This document shows, in pieces, positions 52,294 through 61,320 of a stretch of DNA of 64,000 nt. The notes under the pieces were generated by a model. It made no database searches. It saw only the letters and a list, made by a program, of their open reading frames with translations, and was not told where the DNA came from. This DNA is from Dyadobacter soli (GTDB lineage: Bacteria; Bacteroidota; Bacteroidia; Cytophagales; Spirosomataceae). The stretch is taken from contig NZ_FNAN01000004.1 in the NCBI RefSeq assembly GCF_900101885.1, positions 310,001 to 374,000 of the forward strand, written 5' to 3'. Positions within the stretch are counted from its first letter, which is position 1; each line of letters starts with the position of its first letter. The position numbers and the translations under genes were made by a program.

Positions 52294-52432
52294 GGGTTTG
52301 AACTGGCGGAACCGAACACCCACCATTCACAAAATAATATAAATAACTTAAATGATCCAATACGGATAGCAGGCACAAATGCGGCCGCGCACTTTACGCA
52401 ACTTTTTGCTGGACTTCCTTCGTTGATGTACG

Positions 52433-52440
52433 TAACTTTG
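52433..52440 (+). promoter_or_regulatory. Promoter -7 element (TAACTTTG)
   Basis: TAACTTTG, matching TAnnTTTG, with TTTG at 52405-52408 as possible -33 (spacer 24, slightly long). It lies 30 bases before the ATG at 52471 and after the earlier in-frame ATG at 52426, so it favours the later start. Confidence 0.5.
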
Positions 52441-52470
52441 AGTCCGTTATTTTTCCAGTTAATTGCATTT

Positions 52471-55446
52471 ATGACATCCCTGTCTCCAGTATCAGATGCA
52501 GATCTGAGTTTGCTTGCACAACGCCTTGATGGTGACCTCTTTTACGACAATACCATGCGGACGTTATATGCAACAGACGCGTCTGCCTACCGCGAAATGC
52601 CCCTGGCCGTATCGATCCCCAAGTCGATTGGCGACCTGAAAACGCTCATTTCGTATGCCACGGAAAAGAAAGTTTCGCTGATTCCCCGTACAGCCGGCAC
52701 CTCGCTGGCAGGCCAGGTGGTAGGTAACGGTATAATAGTAGACGTTTCGAAAAATTTCAATAAAATAGTCGAAATAAACGCCGAAGAACGCTGGGTACGC
52801 GTGCAGCCGGGCGTAGTGCGCGACGAGCTGAATATGGCCCTGAAACCTTACGGACTGTATTTCGGACCCGAAACTTCCACCGCCAACCGTGCCATGATCG
52901 GCGGGATGGTCGGCAATAACTCCTGTGGCTCCAACTCTATCGTATACGGCAGCACGCGGGAGCATTTGCTGGAAGTGAAAGCGATCCTGGCCGACGGCAG
53001 CGACGCGGAGTTCAAAAATGTGAGCAGCAATGATCTGCAATCGCTTTTGAATAGCGCCCGGCAGAAAAACGGCAGCGCATCACTGCTGGATAAAATATAT
53101 CTCAAAACCGACGCCATCCTGAACTCGCCTGAAAACCAGGCAGAGATCCGGAAAAATTTCCCGAAACCTTCGGTAGAGCGCCGCAATACGGGTTACGCCC
53201 TCGATATGCTCCTGAATATGGAGCCTTACACGACGGGTACCGATGCCGACAGGCCGTTCAATATGTGCAGCCTCATTGCCGGTTCGGAAGGTACGCTTTG
53301 TTTTTTGACCGAAATCAAAGTCAACCTGGTACCACTCCCACCGAAAACGCAGGGCCTCGTATGCGTACATTGCGATACCATCGACGAAGCATTGCGCGCA
53401 ACGATTCTGACGCTCAAATACGGCCCGCACGCCGTGGAGCTCATCGATGAGTACGTACTCGAATGTGCTGCGACCAATGTTGAACAAAGCAAAAATGCAT
53501 TCTTCGTCAAGAATAAGCCCGACGGAAAGTTTCCGGCCATTCTCGTTGTAGACCTTTCGAGGGAAACCAAAGAAGAAGTGGAGCAGCTGGCCGCCGACCT
53601 GGAAAAAGAATTCAGAGAAGTGGGCATCGGTTTCCATTTCCCGCTGCTTTTCGGCGACGATACCAAGAAAATCTGGACGCTTCGGAAAGCTGGTCTCGGC
53701 TTGCTGGGTAATATTCCCGGTGATGAAAAAGCGGTAGCGGTGATCGAAGACACGGCGATCGACGTTTACGACCAGCCGGAATACATCCGCGAGTTCAACG
53801 AAATCCTGAAAAAACACGGCATGTCGGCCGTGCATTACGCGCATGCAGGCTCTGGAGAGCTGCATTTGAGGCCGATTATCAACCTCAAAACTAGTGAAGG
53901 ACACCGCCAGTTCAGGATGATTGCAGAGGAGATTGCGGACCTGGTGAAGAAATATGACGGCTCGCTCTCCGGTGAGCATGGCGACGGCCGCCTGCGCGGG
54001 GAATTTATCCCGAAAATGGTTGGCCAGCATAACTACCAATTGTTCAAGGACATCAAAAAAGCCTGGGACCCTAATAACATTTTCAATCCGGGCAAGATCG
54101 TCGATACCGCGCCGATGGACACGTTCCTGCGCTACGAAGCCGATCAGAAAACGCCCGCATTCAAAACGAATTTCCGTTTCCACGACCAGGACATCCTGCA
54201 ACACGCCGAGCAATGCAACGGTTCGGGCGACTGCCGGAAAACACATTTGAGCGGCGGTACCATGTGCCCGAGCTTCATGGCGACCCGTAACGAAAAGGAC
54301 ACCACGCGCGCCCGTGCGAACATCCTGCGCGAAATGCTCACGCGCTCGCCCAAGGAGAACCGCTTCGATAACAAGGAGATCAAAGAAGTGTACGACCTCT
54401 GCCTCGCCTGCAAGGGCTGCAAAGGCGAATGCCCTTCCAATGTGGATGTGGCGAAACTGAAAATGGAGTTCTTGCAGCAATATCACGACGCGAACGGCAT
54501 CCCGGTACGCTCTTGGCTCGTGGGTAATTTTTCCAAAATGACCGGCATTGCGAGCTATGTACCGTGGGCTTACAACCTGATCTTCAAGAATGCGCCGCTC
54601 CGCAAGATTGCAAATACCGTCGTGGGCTTCCACCCGGAGCGTACCATGCCGCTGCTGCATAGCACGACCGTGAAAAAATGGTATGATCAGCGGAAAAGCA
54701 GCGCGCCGAGATCGGAGCGGAAAGTTTACTTGTTCTGTGATGAGTTTACCAATTATAATGATGTAGAAATTGGCAAAACCGCCATTCTTGCATTGGAAAA
54801 GCTGGGTTATGAGGTAATTATTCCAAATCACGGTCCTTCCGGACGTCCGCAGCTTTCCAAAGGCTTGCTGAGGGATGCGAAGAAAATCGCGGAGGAGAAT
54901 ATCCGTCTGTTGAAAGACATTATCTCATACGACACGCCGCTGGTGGGCATCGAGCCATCGGCGATCCTCACATTCCGCGACGAATATCCCGATCTCGTAA
55001 GCGACGAATTGGTGGAAGATACCAAAATGGTCGCCCAGAACGCATTGCAGTTCGACGAGTTCATCGCTCGTGAAATTGAACTGAAAAACATTTCAAAAAA
55101 CCAGTTCACCAAGGAAAAACGGCTCATCAAGCTGCACGGACATTGCCAGCAAAAAGCCATTTCCAGCGTCATACCAACGAAAAAAATGCTTTCACTACCG
55201 GAAAACTACACCGTACAGCTCATTCCATCGGGATGCTGCGGTATGGCGGGATCGTTCGGTTATGAAAAAGAGCATTTCGATATTTCCATGCAAATCGGCG
55301 AGCTCGTACTCTTCCCGACCGTGCGCCAGCAGCCGGAGGAAGTGATCATCGCCGCGCCCGGTACCAGCTGCCGTCACCAGATCCACGACGGAACCGGTCG
55401 TAAAGCACTCCACCCGGCGGAAATCCTCTGGAATGCATTGGTTTAA
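52471..55446 (+). CDS. FAD-linked oxidase with Fe-S and CCG domains (GlcD/YdiJ-like)
   Basis: A 991-residue oxidoreductase. The FAD-binding domain shows LIPRTAGTSLAGQVVG, GMVGNNSCGSNSIVYGSTREH and SLIAGSEGTLCFLTEIK; the FAD-oxidase C-terminal domain has HAGSGELHLRPI and GEHGDGRLRGEFI. Fe-S ligands follow: CLACKGCKGECPSNVDVAK, and CCG repeats (LHGHCQQKA, PSGCCGMAGSFGYEKEHFDIS). This order is that of D-2-hydroxyacid dehydrogenases of the YdiJ/D-lactate type, which oxidise hydroxyacids and feed electrons to the respiratory chain. Start chosen with the promoter. Substrate inferred only. Confidence 0.93.
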   Translation: MTSLSPVSDADLSLLAQRLDGDLFYDNTMRTLYATDASAYREMPLAVSIPKSIGDLKTLISYATEKKVSLIPRTAGTSLAGQVVGNGIIVDVSKNFNKIVEINAEERWVRVQPGVVRDELNMALKPYGLYFGPETSTANRAMIGGMVGNNSCGSNSIVYGSTREHLLEVKAILADGSDAEFKNVSSNDLQSLLNSARQKNGSASLLDKIYLKTDAILNSPENQAEIRKNFPKPSVERRNTGYALDMLLNMEPYTTGTDADRPFNMCSLIAGSEGTLCFLTEIKVNLVPLPPKTQGLVCVHCDTIDEALRATILTLKYGPHAVELIDEYVLECAATNVEQSKNAFFVKNKPDGKFPAILVVDLSRETKEEVEQLAADLEKEFREVGIGFHFPLLFGDDTKKIWTLRKAGLGLLGNIPGDEKAVAVIEDTAIDVYDQPEYIREFNEILKKHGMSAVHYAHAGSGELHLRPIINLKTSEGHRQFRMIAEEIADLVKKYDGSLSGEHGDGRLRGEFIPKMVGQHNYQLFKDIKKAWDPNNIFNPGKIVDTAPMDTFLRYEADQKTPAFKTNFRFHDQDILQHAEQCNGSGDCRKTHLSGGTMCPSFMATRNEKDTTRARANILREMLTRSPKENRFDNKEIKEVYDLCLACKGCKGECPSNVDVAKLKMEFLQQYHDANGIPVRSWLVGNFSKMTGIASYVPWAYNLIFKNAPLRKIANTVVGFHPERTMPLLHSTTVKKWYDQRKSSAPRSERKVYLFCDEFTNYNDVEIGKTAILALEKLGYEVIIPNHGPSGRPQLSKGLLRDAKKIAEENIRLLKDIISYDTPLVGIEPSAILTFRDEYPDLVSDELVEDTKMVAQNALQFDEFIAREIELKNISKNQFTKEKRLIKLHGHCQQKAISSVIPTKKMLSLPENYTVQLIPSGCCGMAGSFGYEKEHFDISMQIGELVLFPTVRQQPEEVIIAAPGTSCRHQIHDGTGRKALHPAEILWNALV

Positions 55447-55467
55447 AAGCATTTGACTAATATGAGT

Positions 55468-55503
55468 AGTGGCCGGCAAACGAATTTGCCGGCCACTTTT
55501 TTT
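55468..55503 (+). terminator. Rho-independent terminator of the FAD oxidase gene
   Basis: AGTGGCCGGCAAA (55468-55480) pairs with its complement at 55485-55497, loop CGAA, followed by T to 55503. The T-run overlaps the stop region of the convergent gene. Confidence 0.93.
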
Positions 55504-56134
55504 AGTTGGAAATAAACGGCGCCTTCCGCAGCCAGGTATCATCCGCAAGCTGCCCGATCATGAATGCGGCAATATCCGCGGCATCGATCTTCGTACCCGG
55601 CGAATCGACCCCGCTTACCTTCACCTCCGAGCGGTTCCCATTGAATTCGATGTAAGGAACCCGCACCATAATCCATTCCGCATTGCTTTCGGCAAGCACT
55701 GCGTAAGATTTCTGGCGGTCGTTGTGAATGGTCGGAAACGTAGTACGCATCCATTCGGTAGCTTTTGCCGTTTCCTCCCCTTTCCGGTCCGTCGGCGTAT
55801 CTACATTTAAGCCCGCCAGCACCACATACCGCACCGGCCGATCGCCGATCGCATTCAGGATATTGACGCTGGCTTGGCTCGCAACGAGCGGCTCACCCTG
55901 CCGTTGCCCTGCCGTGCTCAAAACCGCGTCGCAGCCATCCAGTAGCGTCTGTACCGCGTCCGGATTCAGCACATCGCCATGCACGATTTCGATCTGTGGG
56001 TTTTGAATAGTGAAATTCTCAGGATGCCGCAGCAGCAACTTCAACGAATAACCTTTTTTAAGAAGTTGATTGACAAGATATTGACCCGTACGGCCACCGC
56101 CGCCGATCACAGCTATTTTTTGTATTCCTTCCAT
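55502..56134 (-). CDS. NAD(P)H-binding (NmrA/SDR atypical) protein
   Basis: A 210-residue protein. IAVIGGGGRTGQYLVNQLLKKGYSLKLLLRHPENF is the Rossmann start of the NAD(P)-binding/NmrA type. The mid part VHGDVLNPDAVQTLLDGCDAVLSTAGQ and the end DIAAFMIGQLADDTWLRKAPFISN fit the YwnB/BVR-B-like group. No classical YxxxK is evident. Start at the ATG giving MEGIQKIAV; an ATG ten codons earlier is in frame. Likely a small reductase or redox sensor. Confidence 0.88.
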   Translation of the reverse strand: MEGIQKIAVIGGGGRTGQYLVNQLLKKGYSLKLLLRHPENFTIQNPQIEIVHGDVLNPDAVQTLLDGCDAVLSTAGQRQGEPLVASQASVNILNAIGDRPVRYVVLAGLNVDTPTDRKGEETAKATEWMRTTFPTIHNDRQKSYAVLAESNAEWIMVRVPYIEFNGNRSEVKVSGVDSPGTKIDAADIAAFMIGQLADDTWLRKAPFISN

Positions 56135-56328
56135 TTCTCTCTGATAAAATTTTGGATGTAGCAAATTGTCCCGGAATCAAGCGCCGGGGAGGTTACAGAA
56201 GAGCATGGCTCGATTCTGTGATTTGGAGAGGTATTTTATCAGGAGATTTTAATGAGGGTAAAGATAAGTAACTAGGCGAGACAAATCTGACGCATTCGAA
56301 AAAAGTTTATTCTACAAACCGTTACCAA

Positions 56329-57255
56329 ATGAGAGTCCTTATATCAAAACTATACTGGGAAATCGGCAAATCCATTGCCGAAAAACAGAGCGAAAGCTGG
56401 GGTAAATCGATTGTAGCATCACTGTCGAAGGAGCTGCAAGCAGAGTTCCCGAAATCGAGTGGTTTCTCGACTACTAATATTTGGTATATGGTTCAGTTTT
56501 ATACTGATTATCAATCAGATATAAATCTCCAACCACTGGTTGGAGAAATTAGCTGGAGTAAGCATTTGGTCATATTATCCAAGTGTAAACTTAGTCATGA
56601 AAGACAATTCTACATTCTTTCCACAAGCAAATATGGTTGGTCGAAAAATGTGCTTCTTCATCAGATTGAGAACAAGGCATTTGAACGATATCTCCTCAAT
56701 CAAACCAATTTCGACTACGCATTGCCTGAACCGACCAACAAGCAGGCACTACTCGCTGTAAAAGACACATACACATTCGATTTTCTGGATTTAGCAGAGC
56801 TGCATTCCGAGTCCGAATTAGAACAGCAGCTTGTAAAAAACATCCGAAAATTTTTATTGGAAATGGGCAACAACTACACTTTTGTCGGGAATCAATACCG
56901 GATTCAAGTCGGAGAAAGGGACTACTGGGTGGATTTGCTTCTCTACCATCGTAAACTGCAATGCCTCATTGCCATCGACCTTAAAATTGGAGAGTTCGAA
57001 CCCGAGCACAAGGGCAAAATGGAGTTCTATCTTTCGGTTTTGAATGACAAAGTTAGGTTACCTCACGAAAACGAGTCAATTGGAATCATCATTTGCAAAA
57101 ACAAGGACAGAACCGTCGTAGAATATTCATTGAAAAACACCGCGCTGCCTATTGGCGTCGCCACTTACAACACCACCAACCAGTTGCCTAAGCAATACCG
57201 AAAACTGTTACCAAGCGAGGAAGAAATTACAGCGAAGCTTAGAGATTTCTACTAA
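56329..57255 (+). CDS. PDDEXK nuclease domain protein (DUF1016/YhcG-like), N-terminus short
   Basis: A 308-residue protein with the DUF1016 N-terminal region (LYWEIGKSIAEKQSESWGKSIVASLSKEL, FSTTNIWYMVQFY, WSKHLVILSK) and a C-terminal PDDEXK domain (DYWVDLLLYHRKLQCLIAIDLKIGEFEPEHKGKMEFYL, with D and DLK). Family members usually carry about 30-40 residues before LYW; here the upstream in-frame codons do not resemble them and a stop lies at 56269-56271, so the 5' end may be lost. AT-rich (23 of 60 at 56521-56580). Members are nuclease-like and are often found in mobile or defence regions. Confidence 0.82.
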   Translation: MRVLISKLYWEIGKSIAEKQSESWGKSIVASLSKELQAEFPKSSGFSTTNIWYMVQFYTDYQSDINLQPLVGEISWSKHLVILSKCKLSHERQFYILSTSKYGWSKNVLLHQIENKAFERYLLNQTNFDYALPEPTNKQALLAVKDTYTFDFLDLAELHSESELEQQLVKNIRKFLLEMGNNYTFVGNQYRIQVGERDYWVDLLLYHRKLQCLIAIDLKIGEFEPEHKGKMEFYLSVLNDKVRLPHENESIGIIICKNKDRTVVEYSLKNTALPIGVATYNTTNQLPKQYRKLLPSEEEITAKLRDFY

Positions 57256-57273
57256 CAAATATGCAAAAACTCG

Positions 57274-57333
57274 ACTTTTTGGGAATGGATTCCTAAAAAA
57301 CATCGACTTTTTAGGAATCCATTCCCAAAAAGT
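57274..57333. repeat. 26-base perfect inverted repeat with palindromic arms
   Basis: 57274-57299 is the exact reverse complement of 57308-57333, loop of eight. Each arm is itself nearly palindromic (TTTTT-n-GGAAT-nn-ATTCC-n-AAAAA), and the two arms are also direct repeats 32 bases apart (CGACTTTTT at 57272 and 57304). It lies between the DUF1016 and DUF4143 genes, ending 28 bases before the latter. It could be a double operator or a recognition site. Confidence 0.9.
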
Positions 57334-57361
57334 TGTAATTTTATAAAAACCGAGATGCCAT

Positions 57362-58483
57362 ATGGTCACACGAAATCTCCAAGCCGTACTCGAAAAGAAG
57401 CTGTATGATGGCAAAGCAATTATACTGACAGGTGCCAGGCAGGTGGGTAAAACTACATTACTTCAAAGCCTCTTCGGCAGCTCTGACGACACACTTTGGC
57501 TCAACGGCGATGAAGCGGATGTACGGGCATTGTTCGATAATGCGACTTCCACTCGATTGAAAAACCTGTTTGCAGGAAAGAAAAACATCGTCATCGATGA
57601 AGCTCAGCGCATTGCTGATATCGGTGTAAAATTAAAACTGATCACCGATAATATTCCAGGAGTTCAGCTCATAGCAACCGGAAGCTCTTCTTTTGAACTT
57701 GCCAATAAAATCAATGAACCACTTACCGGTCGGAAATGGGAGTACCAAATGTTTCCATTGTCGTTCGGTGAAATGGTAAATCACCATGGCCTGATCGAAG
57801 AGCGGCGGCTGCTGCCTCAACGGCTGCTTTATGGCTACTATCCTGATATCGTCAATAACCCCGGCGAGGAAAAAGAAATTTTAAAACAACTGTCTGACAG
57901 CTATTTATACAAAGACATTCTCACCTGGGAAAACATTCAGAAACCTGAAAAACTACTGCGTTTGTTACAGGCATTGGCATTTCAGGTGGGATCACAGGTT
58001 TCTTACAATGAATTGGGGACAATGTGCGGGCTCGATAACAAGACTGTCGAAAAATACATAAACCTGCTCGAACAGGTTTTTATCATCTTCCGGCTCAGTT
58101 CTTTCAGCCGCAATTTGCGGAACGAGCTTAAAAGCAGTCGAAAAATTTACTTTTACGACAACGGCATCCGCAATGCATTGATCGCCAATTTCAGCCAGCC
58201 TGAGCTCCGGACCGACATAGGTGCATTGTGGGAGAACTTCATTATTTCCGAGCGGATGAAGTTTGTCAACTACAATGGCATTTGGGCGAATCAATACTAC
58301 TGGCGAACCAAAGAACAAAACGAAATCGATTATCTGGAAGACATTGACGGCCAGCTGCATGCCTATGAATTTAAATGGAGCTCGAAAGCCCGGGCCGTTT
58401 TATCCAAAACGTTCAGCAACGCATATCCGGGCAGCGAATTCAAGATCATCCATCCGAATAACTTCGAGGAATTTATATTTTAA
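57362..58483 (+). CDS. AAA ATPase with DUF4143 domain
   Basis: A 373-residue P-loop ATPase. Walker A is TGARQVGKTTLL (K30), Walker B is NIVIDEAQRI, and GSSSFELANKINEPLTGRKWE follows. The DUF4143 C-terminal domain shows SYLYKDILTWENI, GLDNKTVEKYINLLEQVFIIFRL and an end with nuclease-like EIDYLEDIDG..AYEFKWS. These proteins are widespread, often solitary, and their role is not known; DNA binding is suspected. A palindrome precedes it. It overlaps the convergent DUF5686 gene by four bases. Confidence 0.92.
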   Translation: MVTRNLQAVLEKKLYDGKAIILTGARQVGKTTLLQSLFGSSDDTLWLNGDEADVRALFDNATSTRLKNLFAGKKNIVIDEAQRIADIGVKLKLITDNIPGVQLIATGSSSFELANKINEPLTGRKWEYQMFPLSFGEMVNHHGLIEERRLLPQRLLYGYYPDIVNNPGEEKEILKQLSDSYLYKDILTWENIQKPEKLLRLLQALAFQVGSQVSYNELGTMCGLDNKTVEKYINLLEQVFIIFRLSSFSRNLRNELKSSRKIYFYDNGIRNALIANFSQPELRTDIGALWENFIISERMKFVNYNGIWANQYYWRTKEQNEIDYLEDIDGQLHAYEFKWSSKARAVLSKTFSNAYPGSEFKIIHPNNFEEFIF

Positions 58484-61257
58484 TTCCTCCCCCAGTTAAT
58501 ATTCATCGTAGTCCCGACCCGAAAGACGGTACGCTTATACTTAAATCCTTCAAAACTATTAGCCACCTCGACGCGCAGGGGGAAGCGGATGCCGATGTCC
58601 AGTCCGTAGCCTAGCTCTGCGTAGTTGCGCGAGTCGGGGGTGGCGAGGTAATGCAGGAAGAAGTTTTCTTTCACGCCCATAATGCGCAGCCAGGTGATCT
58701 GGGTTAGCAGGAATTGGCGGAGCTCGCTGAGTACGTGTGCTTCGAAGAAACTTTTGGAAGTACTGTACTTGTAGTAATCGAGCATGCGGAATGTGCCGAC
58801 GGGATCGCCGAGCTGGAAAAAGAAACGGTTGCCCGCAAAATGCTCGTAATCGGGAAATTGAAGACTATCTCGGCCCAGGAAACTGCCGACGGCCAGCTTA
58901 TAACGCAATTTGCTGCGGATACCGGTCTCAAACCCATGCTCGATGCCGATCCGCACGAAGTCATAACCGACGTCGCTGCCGAATGCATTGCGGATGCCTT
59001 TGCGGTATCCGATGGAAAATTTCGGTGAATCGTCGTCGTAATAGGAAGTCTTGCCGTTGCGTGTGCGGTACTTCTGCCAGGGTTTGTAGGAAGCGGCAAT
59101 GCCGATGGTGAGTGCCTGGTGGCGCTGCAATGGTGGAGGCAGCACATTTGCATCGGTGCGGTTTTCGGCATTGTCGGGGATGTTGGAGGTAAACTCCCGC
59201 CGTTTCCAGTCGATCCAGCGGTATGGCGACGTCCTTTCCAGGTTGGACAGCGCCGTGCGATCCGCATATTCGATGCTGGCTTTAAGTTCGAAATGTTCGT
59301 TCTCCCTGCTGTTCTTAAAATCGACCCGGAAGAAATCCTTTTGATATTCTTTGATAAAATTTTGCTCCAAAAACAGTGTTGTGAGCGTGTTCAGTAGCGG
59401 ATGCATCGGACTTTCGCCATTGAACTGGGCAATGCCCCGCCCGCCCGACACGCTGATCGCATTACGCGCCCAGCTGTAATTGCCCACGCCTGTCGCGAGC
59501 AACTTGTTACGACCGAACGAATACCGCGTCAACCCTCCCACCGACCAATCATGACCACCTTTGACGACTCCTGACTTCCCGGTATCAGAACCTGCCTTCT
59601 TCCGCCCGCCCGAATGCCGCAATTTCAGCCCCGCGCCATTCAGTACCAGCCCTTCCACCGTATTCACCTGCACACCAGGCAACGGACCGATGTAATCCAG
59701 CCGGAACGGACTTTCCTTACCCAACCGGAAATTACGGCCCGTCAGCAGGTCGCCGAAGCCGAACTTGTTACCCTTCTTCGATCTGGTCGTATCCGCTTTG
59801 CTGGTTTTCAGGCTATCCTTCTGTTTTTCGGAGCCTTCATTGATAATCACCAGACTGTCCAGCCGGGTGTAACTTTTCACTTCCGCCACCGTAAGCGGCA
59901 CCGTCCGCAGCGAATCCCAGAAAGCCATGCTCCTTTTCGAAGCCATCGAATCCACTTGCGTGGAGTCTTCCCGGTTCATTTTCATATCGATATCCTCGCC
60001 CTTTTTCTCTTTCTCTTTAAGGTCCTGCTTTTCGTACTCCTTCATCATCTTGCGCAGGTTTTTGGCCGAAAACGATTTCTGCTTGCTTACCACATCCTCC
60101 ATGCTCTGCGACTTGATTTCCCGGCCGGTCAGACGTACTTTTTTGGCTTCCTCGGCATATTTCTTGTCATCGATTACCGCAATATCCGGTTTGAATGTAG
60201 GGTTGATCTTCACATTCGTGAAAGACTGCGAAATCACGAAATCGCCTTTTCCTTTAAAACCATAAATGCCTCCCGCTACGTGGAATTGCTGGTTAACCGG
60301 CATCCACACGCCTTGTACCGGGCTGTAAACCTGCTTGATATCGACCCGGAAACCGGTATTGACCGTCTGCAAATCCAGGCTGTAAATACTCCATTCGCCC
60401 TCGATGATCTGGATTGTGCCGCGGTACACGCCTTCGCCCCAATTGCGCGGCGTTACTTTGATTTTGTTCACTTCAATGCCATTCTCGCGGAATGCGCCCA
60501 GGTATTCGAATTTATAATAGGTAAATGCGCGCGGCGAGAGCGGCGACACCGCTTTCACGACTTCCGGCTGGTAAAAGCTTGCGAGCAGGTACATATTCGG
60601 GTCGGCCATGTTCTTGTCCATACTGCTCCGCGTGGCCACTACGCGTTGTTTATACACATTTGGCTGGCGGAACGTCACTTCCGAAACCGTCTCGTTCAGC
60701 ATCGGAACGCCCTTTTTGAAATTGGCTTCCTTCTCCATTTCCTTTAATTCCTTTTTATAGAGGAATTCCATCGGGAGGTCGGTGACCACAAACGACGATT
60801 TGGAATACACTTTGGCGGTGTAAGCATCCACTTGCAGGAAATGGTAACGGCTTTTGGCAATGGCGCTCCGCATGATGGTGTACGCCGGATCCTCGTCGCG
60901 GGCACCAATGCGCACCTCCCCGAGGCTCAGCGCCTGCTCCTCCATGGTGAGGTCAAAAGTTTGCATTTTATCCTCTACCGTGAAGCTTTTTTGCCCTGTT
61001 TTATAACCCAGGTACTGAAAAATCACCTCATAATACCCCGGTTTCAGATCGAGCTGGTAGCGGCCTTCTTCATTGGAAATGGTACTCACGCTCGTTCCTT
61101 TCACAATAATGGCCGCAAAGGGCAGCGGTTCGCCTTTTTTGGTTTTAATTAAACCTCTTAACCCGCCGGGCGGGTCGCCGCCCGGCGGTGTTTGCGCGAG
61201 GGTGGCAAGGGAAGTGGTAACGATCAGACAAAACGCGAGAAGGTACTGTTTGAACAT
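58480..61257 (-). CDS. DUF5686 family outer-membrane protein with carboxypeptidase-like domain
   Basis: A 925-residue exported protein: signal MFKQYLLAFCLIVTTSLATLAQ, a carboxypeptidase-like regulatory domain (about 33-115, with ISNEEGRYQLDLKPGYYEVIFQYLGYKTG), a periplasmic region of the DUF5686 type (RSAIAKSRYHFLQVDAYTAKVY, NKIKVTPRNWGEG), a charged linker (KEKEKKGEDIDMKMNRED) and a C-terminal 16-strand-like barrel ending TVFRVGTTMNINWGRN. Function is not established; it is common in Bacteroidota. Confidence 0.9.
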   Translation of the reverse strand: MFKQYLLAFCLIVTTSLATLAQTPPGGDPPGGLRGLIKTKKGEPLPFAAIIVKGTSVSTISNEEGRYQLDLKPGYYEVIFQYLGYKTGQKSFTVEDKMQTFDLTMEEQALSLGEVRIGARDEDPAYTIMRSAIAKSRYHFLQVDAYTAKVYSKSSFVVTDLPMEFLYKKELKEMEKEANFKKGVPMLNETVSEVTFRQPNVYKQRVVATRSSMDKNMADPNMYLLASFYQPEVVKAVSPLSPRAFTYYKFEYLGAFRENGIEVNKIKVTPRNWGEGVYRGTIQIIEGEWSIYSLDLQTVNTGFRVDIKQVYSPVQGVWMPVNQQFHVAGGIYGFKGKGDFVISQSFTNVKINPTFKPDIAVIDDKKYAEEAKKVRLTGREIKSQSMEDVVSKQKSFSAKNLRKMMKEYEKQDLKEKEKKGEDIDMKMNREDSTQVDSMASKRSMAFWDSLRTVPLTVAEVKSYTRLDSLVIINEGSEKQKDSLKTSKADTTRSKKGNKFGFGDLLTGRNFRLGKESPFRLDYIGPLPGVQVNTVEGLVLNGAGLKLRHSGGRKKAGSDTGKSGVVKGGHDWSVGGLTRYSFGRNKLLATGVGNYSWARNAISVSGGRGIAQFNGESPMHPLLNTLTTLFLEQNFIKEYQKDFFRVDFKNSRENEHFELKASIEYADRTALSNLERTSPYRWIDWKRREFTSNIPDNAENRTDANVLPPPLQRHQALTIGIAASYKPWQKYRTRNGKTSYYDDDSPKFSIGYRKGIRNAFGSDVGYDFVRIGIEHGFETGIRSKLRYKLAVGSFLGRDSLQFPDYEHFAGNRFFFQLGDPVGTFRMLDYYKYSTSKSFFEAHVLSELRQFLLTQITWLRIMGVKENFFLHYLATPDSRNYAELGYGLDIGIRFPLRVEVANSFEGFKYKRTVFRVGTTMNINWGRN

Positions 61258-61320
61258 AGGATTTTCAGCAAGTCGGATGAATATCTTTGTGTCTGAAAGA
61301 AAAATCCACTCATCACATAC

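Noticed and set aside
53080..54831. 583-codon open frame on the minus strand inside the FAD oxidase gene
   Set aside because: It is the shadow of a GC-rich gene with clear family motifs on the plus strand; its own translation has no recognisable domain.
59614..60747. 377-codon open frame antisense to the DUF5686 gene
   Set aside because: Shadow of the real gene; Phe/His-rich translation without domains.
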